Assembly (NCBI GenBank): GCA_964643615.1
Contig: CAZXTR010000017.1
Span: forward strand, 1 to 17,158
Direction of reading: 5' to 3'
Source: CAZXTR01 sp964643615
GTDB taxonomy: Bacteria; Pseudomonadota; Alphaproteobacteria; CAAHEQ01; UBA3637
DNA length: 17,158 nucleotides
The notes under the pieces were generated by a model. That model was not told where the DNA came from and searched no databases. It saw only the letters and a program-made list of their open reading frames with translations. Position 1 is the first letter of the stretch, and the number at the start of each line of letters is the position of its first letter. The translations under genes were made by a program, and so were the position numbers. Shown piece after piece: positions 15,382 to 17,158 of this stretch.

Positions 15382-16051
15382 ATATTATGCTTTTGATTTA
15401 CTTGAAAGCACGAACGAAACGGCAAAAGAATTTGCGCCCTATGACGTCATTCACGCACTATCACAAATAAAAGGGAAAGGACGCATGGGGCGTCAATGGG
15501 AAAGCCCTAAAGGCAATTTATTTATGTCTATTGTTTTACCTTATACAAAAGAAGCTCCTCTTTACAGCTTTATTACAAGTTTGTCAGTAGCGCAAACGAT
15601 CCAATCACTTTCCCCCTGTATTAAATGGCCAAATGACATTCTTTTAAATGGACAAAAGGTAGGCGGGATTTTGTTAGAAACTTCGTTAAATGAACCTCAA
15701 AAACTGATCATTGGCATTGGCATCAACATTGAGCACACACCAAAGGGAAAAATGCTTTATCCCGTCACTTGTTTAAAAGATAATGGATTGTCTATATCTT
15801 GCATAGATCTTTTGAATGAAATTTTAAAAACATTTTATCAAAATGTCATAATTTTTGAACAAACAGGATTTTCAAAAATAAAACAACAATGGCTTAATTT
15901 CGCATCAGGACTAGGGCAACAAATTTGCGTAAAATTACCCCAAAAAGAAATGAATGGAATCTTTAATGGATTGAGAGATGATGGTGCTTTGATTTTACAA
16001 ACACGAACAAAACAACAATTTATCACTGCTGGTGATATTTTTATGATTTAA
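15368..16051 (+). CDS. birA: Biotin-[acetyl-CoA-carboxylase] ligase
   Basis: Biotin protein ligase activates biotin to biotinyl-AMP and attaches it to the carrier lysine of acetyl-CoA carboxylase and other biotin enzymes. The 227-residue product is a short, catalytic-only (group I) enzyme without the DNA-binding N-terminus of E. coli BirA, so it should not be a repressor. Visible motifs: LESTNETAKEF, KGKGRMGRQWESPKGNLF (biotinyl-AMP loop, 35-52), KWPNDILLNGQKVGGILLE (86-104) and IIGIGINIEHT. The start, preceded by AAGGA, overlaps the end of the NuoN-like gene by 14 bases, so translation is coupled. The RNase J gene follows 12 bases after the stop. Confidence 0.93.
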   Translation: MHPFKYYAFDLLESTNETAKEFAPYDVIHALSQIKGKGRMGRQWESPKGNLFMSIVLPYTKEAPLYSFITSLSVAQTIQSLSPCIKWPNDILLNGQKVGGILLETSLNEPQKLIIGIGINIEHTPKGKMLYPVTCLKDNGLSISCIDLLNEILKTFYQNVIIFEQTGFSKIKQQWLNFASGLGQQICVKLPQKEMNGIFNGLRDDGALILQTRTKQQFITAGDIFMI

Positions 16052-16063
16052 AGGAAATAAATA

Positions 16064-17158
16064 ATGATAAAAGAACAAAAAAATCAAGAATTAATCATTC
16101 CTCAAGATTCTCTCGTTTTCATCCCTCTGGGGGGCGTCACAGGAATCGGACTTAACTTTTTTTTATATGGATATAAAGGGAAGTGGCTTATTGTCGATTG
16201 TGGGATGGGGTTCCCTGGCGACAATTTCCCTGGAATAGATATTTTATTGCCAGACCCATCTTTTATTGCTTCTCATAAAAAAGACATAGTCGGATTAATC
16301 ATCACACATGGACATGAAGATCATATCGGCGCCATTCCCTTTTTATGGAAAGATTTACAATGCCCCATTTACGCGACTCCGTTTGCAGCAGAGTTAATCG
16401 AATACAAATTGGGAGAAGCCGAACTTTTGGGAAAGGTCAAATTGGAAATTGTTGAAATGAACGCTTTATTGGAACTATCCCCTTTTAAGGTTGAATTCAT
16501 CCCCGTTAACCATTCTATTCCAGAACCCAACATGTTGGCCATTCATACAAAGGAAGGTACTATCGTTCATACAGGAGATTGGAAGTTTGATAGCGCCCCT
16601 ATTATTGGAAATGAAACAGATACAAAAATCTTAAAACGCCTAGGGAAAGAAGGCGTCCTCGCTCTAGTTTCTGATTCAACAAATATCTTTTTGGAAAAAG
16701 ATGAAAAAACAGAAACAGACGTACGTTTAACATTGATTGATATTTTCAAACAAGCTCCTCAACGCATTGTTGTCACATGTTTTGCATCAAACGTCGGACG
16801 CCTTGAAAGCATTTACTGGGCGGCGAAAGAAGCCGGTAGAAAAGTGTGTTTAATGGGACGATCTTTATGGCGTATTGATGACGCCGCCAGAGCGGCCGGT
16901 TATATGAAAAAAATTCCCACCTTTTTAACGGAAGATGAAGCATCAGAGGTTCCCGAGGATAAGCTTGTTTACATTTGCACAGGAAGTCAAGGAGAGCCAT
17001 TTTCTGCCCTTTCAAAAATTGCATCAACTAAACAATCTCACAAAGACCAATTCCATTTAAATGAAAAAGACATTGTTATTTTTTCTTCTCGAGTTATTCC
17101 TGGAAACGAGCTCGCCATTTCTGCTTTACAAAAAAGGCTAATGCTTTCTGGTTGTACA
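16064..17158 (+). CDS. rnj: Ribonuclease J (3' end beyond window)
   Basis: The frame is open from ATG 16064 (ribosome site AAGGAAA) to the window edge: 365 residues of an expected 550 or so. RNase J is a metallo-beta-lactamase/beta-CASP nuclease acting as endonuclease and 5'-3' exonuclease in mRNA decay and rRNA maturation. Visible: VFIPLGGVTGIGLNFFLYG near the start, WLIVDCGMGFPGD, the metal-binding HGHEDH (82-87), His150 in VNHSIPEPN, HTGDWKFD with Asp172, and the beta-CASP region with SDSTNIF, TCFASNVGRLESI, YICTGSQGEP and SSRVIPGNE. The usual GEIGMN near the N-terminus reads TGIGLN here, a small oddity. The birA-rnj order is typical of Alphaproteobacteria, though coaX, often between them, is absent. 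Confidence 0.95.
   Translation, partial: MIKEQKNQELIIPQDSLVFIPLGGVTGIGLNFFLYGYKGKWLIVDCGMGFPGDNFPGIDILLPDPSFIASHKKDIVGLIITHGHEDHIGAIPFLWKDLQCPIYATPFAAELIEYKLGEAELLGKVKLEIVEMNALLELSPFKVEFIPVNHSIPEPNMLAIHTKEGTIVHTGDWKFDSAPIIGNETDTKILKRLGKEGVLALVSDSTNIFLEKDEKTETDVRLTLIDIFKQAPQRIVVTCFASNVGRLESIYWAAKEAGRKVCLMGRSLWRIDDAARAAGYMKKIPTFLTEDEASEVPEDKLVYICTGSQGEPFSALSKIASTKQSHKDQFHLNEKDIVIFSSRVIPGNELAISALQKRLMLSGCT

Overview
The window looks like a piece of an AT-rich alphaproteobacterial chromosome, probably from a host-associated or genome-reduced lineage (Holosporales-like is a guess). The grounds are: the order bamD-recN-ligA; the order nuoN-birA-RNase J, in which nuoN normally closes the complex I operon and birA and rnj follow; a D-Ala-D-Ala carboxypeptidase with a C-terminal SPOR domain; low G+C by eye; and many decaying genes. 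No rRNA, tRNA, CRISPR array or complete insertion sequence was found.

Left part (1-2793) is a graveyard. A hairpin made of repeated AATTCCCTG units and a Rho-independent terminator (139-169) come first. A Pif1-type helicase on the minus strand (297-1376) has lost its Walker A half and uses only AGA/AGG for arginine. Its broken end touches the tail of a family 2 glycosyltransferase remnant (1373-1657, + strand, one in-frame stop and a G9 tract). Next comes an N-terminal remnant of rmlA (1669-1872), an apparently intact rmlC (1907-2488), and a 17-codon stub of rmlD (2481-2531). This is the wreck of a dTDP-L-rhamnose / surface-polysaccharide locus in which only rmlC survives.

Middle part: 2794-5172 encodes a four-domain sulfur-trafficking fusion, a CoA-disulfide-reductase-like flavoprotein joined to rhodanese, TusA and DsrE domains. 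It has its own plausible promoter and an arginine codon use unlike the core genes, which suggests transfer.

Right part (5377-17158) is a dense, same-strand block of core genes: a penicillin-binding D-Ala-D-Ala carboxypeptidase with SPOR domain, bamD (outer-membrane assembly), recN and ligA (DNA repair and replication, 2-nt gap then ATGA overlap), a large YdbH/AsmA-like membrane-anchored protein, two small membrane proteins, birA and the start of RNase J (cut by the window edge).

The most interesting item is the 213-residue membrane protein at 14740-15381. It occupies the place of nuoN and aligns by eye with the N-terminal half of NuoN (TM1 to TM7), keeping the TM5 Glu and the TM6 and TM7 Lys at about the right spacing, but it stops there and runs straight into birA. 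It is translationally coupled to a 153-residue membrane protein of unknown identity. Either complex I is being lost here, or a half-size antiporter-like module has been kept for some other role.
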